DNA from: Candidatus Desantisiibacteriota bacterium | Lineage (GTDB): Bacteria > UBA9089 > CG2-30-40-21 | Length of the DNA stretch: 14,131 nt | Assembly (NCBI GenBank): GCA_016208205.1 | Contig: JACQYP010000120.1 | Location: 1-14,131 of the forward strand | Direction: 5' to 3' | In this document: positions 14,104 through 14,131 of the stretch, in pieces | How positions within the stretch are numbered: position 1 is the stretch's first letter | Layout: every line of letters begins with the position of its first letter | Position numbers and translations under genes: made by a program | Notes under the pieces: generated by a model | What the model was told of the DNA's origin: nothing | Database searches by the model: none | Seen by the model: only the letters and a program-made list of their open reading frames with translations

Positions 14104-14131
14104 ATGGGTGAAAAAAAGAGGAAAAATTTTA
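14104..14131 (+). CDS. Start of an unidentified gene, truncated by window end
   Basis: The ATG at 14104 opens a frame reading MGEKKRKNF to the window edge. GGAGG (14093-14097) lies 6 nt upstream, an ideal ribosome site. Nine residues are too few to identify the product. Confidence 0.55.

Overview
This is bacterial chromosome from a moderately AT-rich organism that I cannot place with confidence. A V/A-type ATP synthase, a group 3-like [NiFe]-hydrogenase, a full-length replicative DnaE and a bacterial QueF suggest an anaerobic bacterium, possibly from a poorly cultured phylum. Lineage is inference only. No rRNA, tRNA, CRISPR array, transposase or phage gene was recognised.

Layout: a 5'-truncated minus-strand glucose-1-phosphate cytidylyltransferase gene (1-251); a gene-free, repeat-packed stretch (252-1000); V-ATPase subunits A (1001-2773), B (2940-4382) and D (4830-5447), separated by repeat-filled gaps; an orphan [NiFe]-hydrogenase large subunit (5587-6870); queF (7063-7476); dnaE (7746-11246); carA (11488-12597); a membrane-anchored coiled-coil repeat protein (12928-13563); a small unknown gene (13627-13932); and the first codons of another gene (14104 onward). 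Apart from the ATPase genes, neighbours share no pathway. Expected partners are missing: ATPase E, F, C, I and K, the hydrogenase small subunit, and carB.

The striking content lies between and inside the genes. A family of small non-coding elements has terminal inverted repeats reading GTAACTACTCAGGTT. Three copies (335-536, 11353-11435, 12799-12898) are intact and flanked by 8-bp target duplications, two perfect and one 7/8, so they are MITE-like transposed elements. Ends beginning GTAA plus 8-bp duplications resemble the IS66 family. Two copies sit 10-11 bp downstream of near-consensus promoters, in the presumed 5' leaders of carA and the coiled-coil gene. Three further single ends or decayed copies are present. 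Other inverted-repeat elements of different sequence fill nearly every other gap (581-807, 2781-2920, 4537-4763 inside a CACAGAG palindrome, 6872-7057).

The same kind of simple repeat has entered genes in frame: a GTCAG/GACAG-rich tract in atpB and two tandem tracts in carA. A hairpin module found inside two of the MITEs supplies the stop codon of atpA. The window reads as a genome being shaped by small palindromic and mobile repeats, and that is its most interesting feature.
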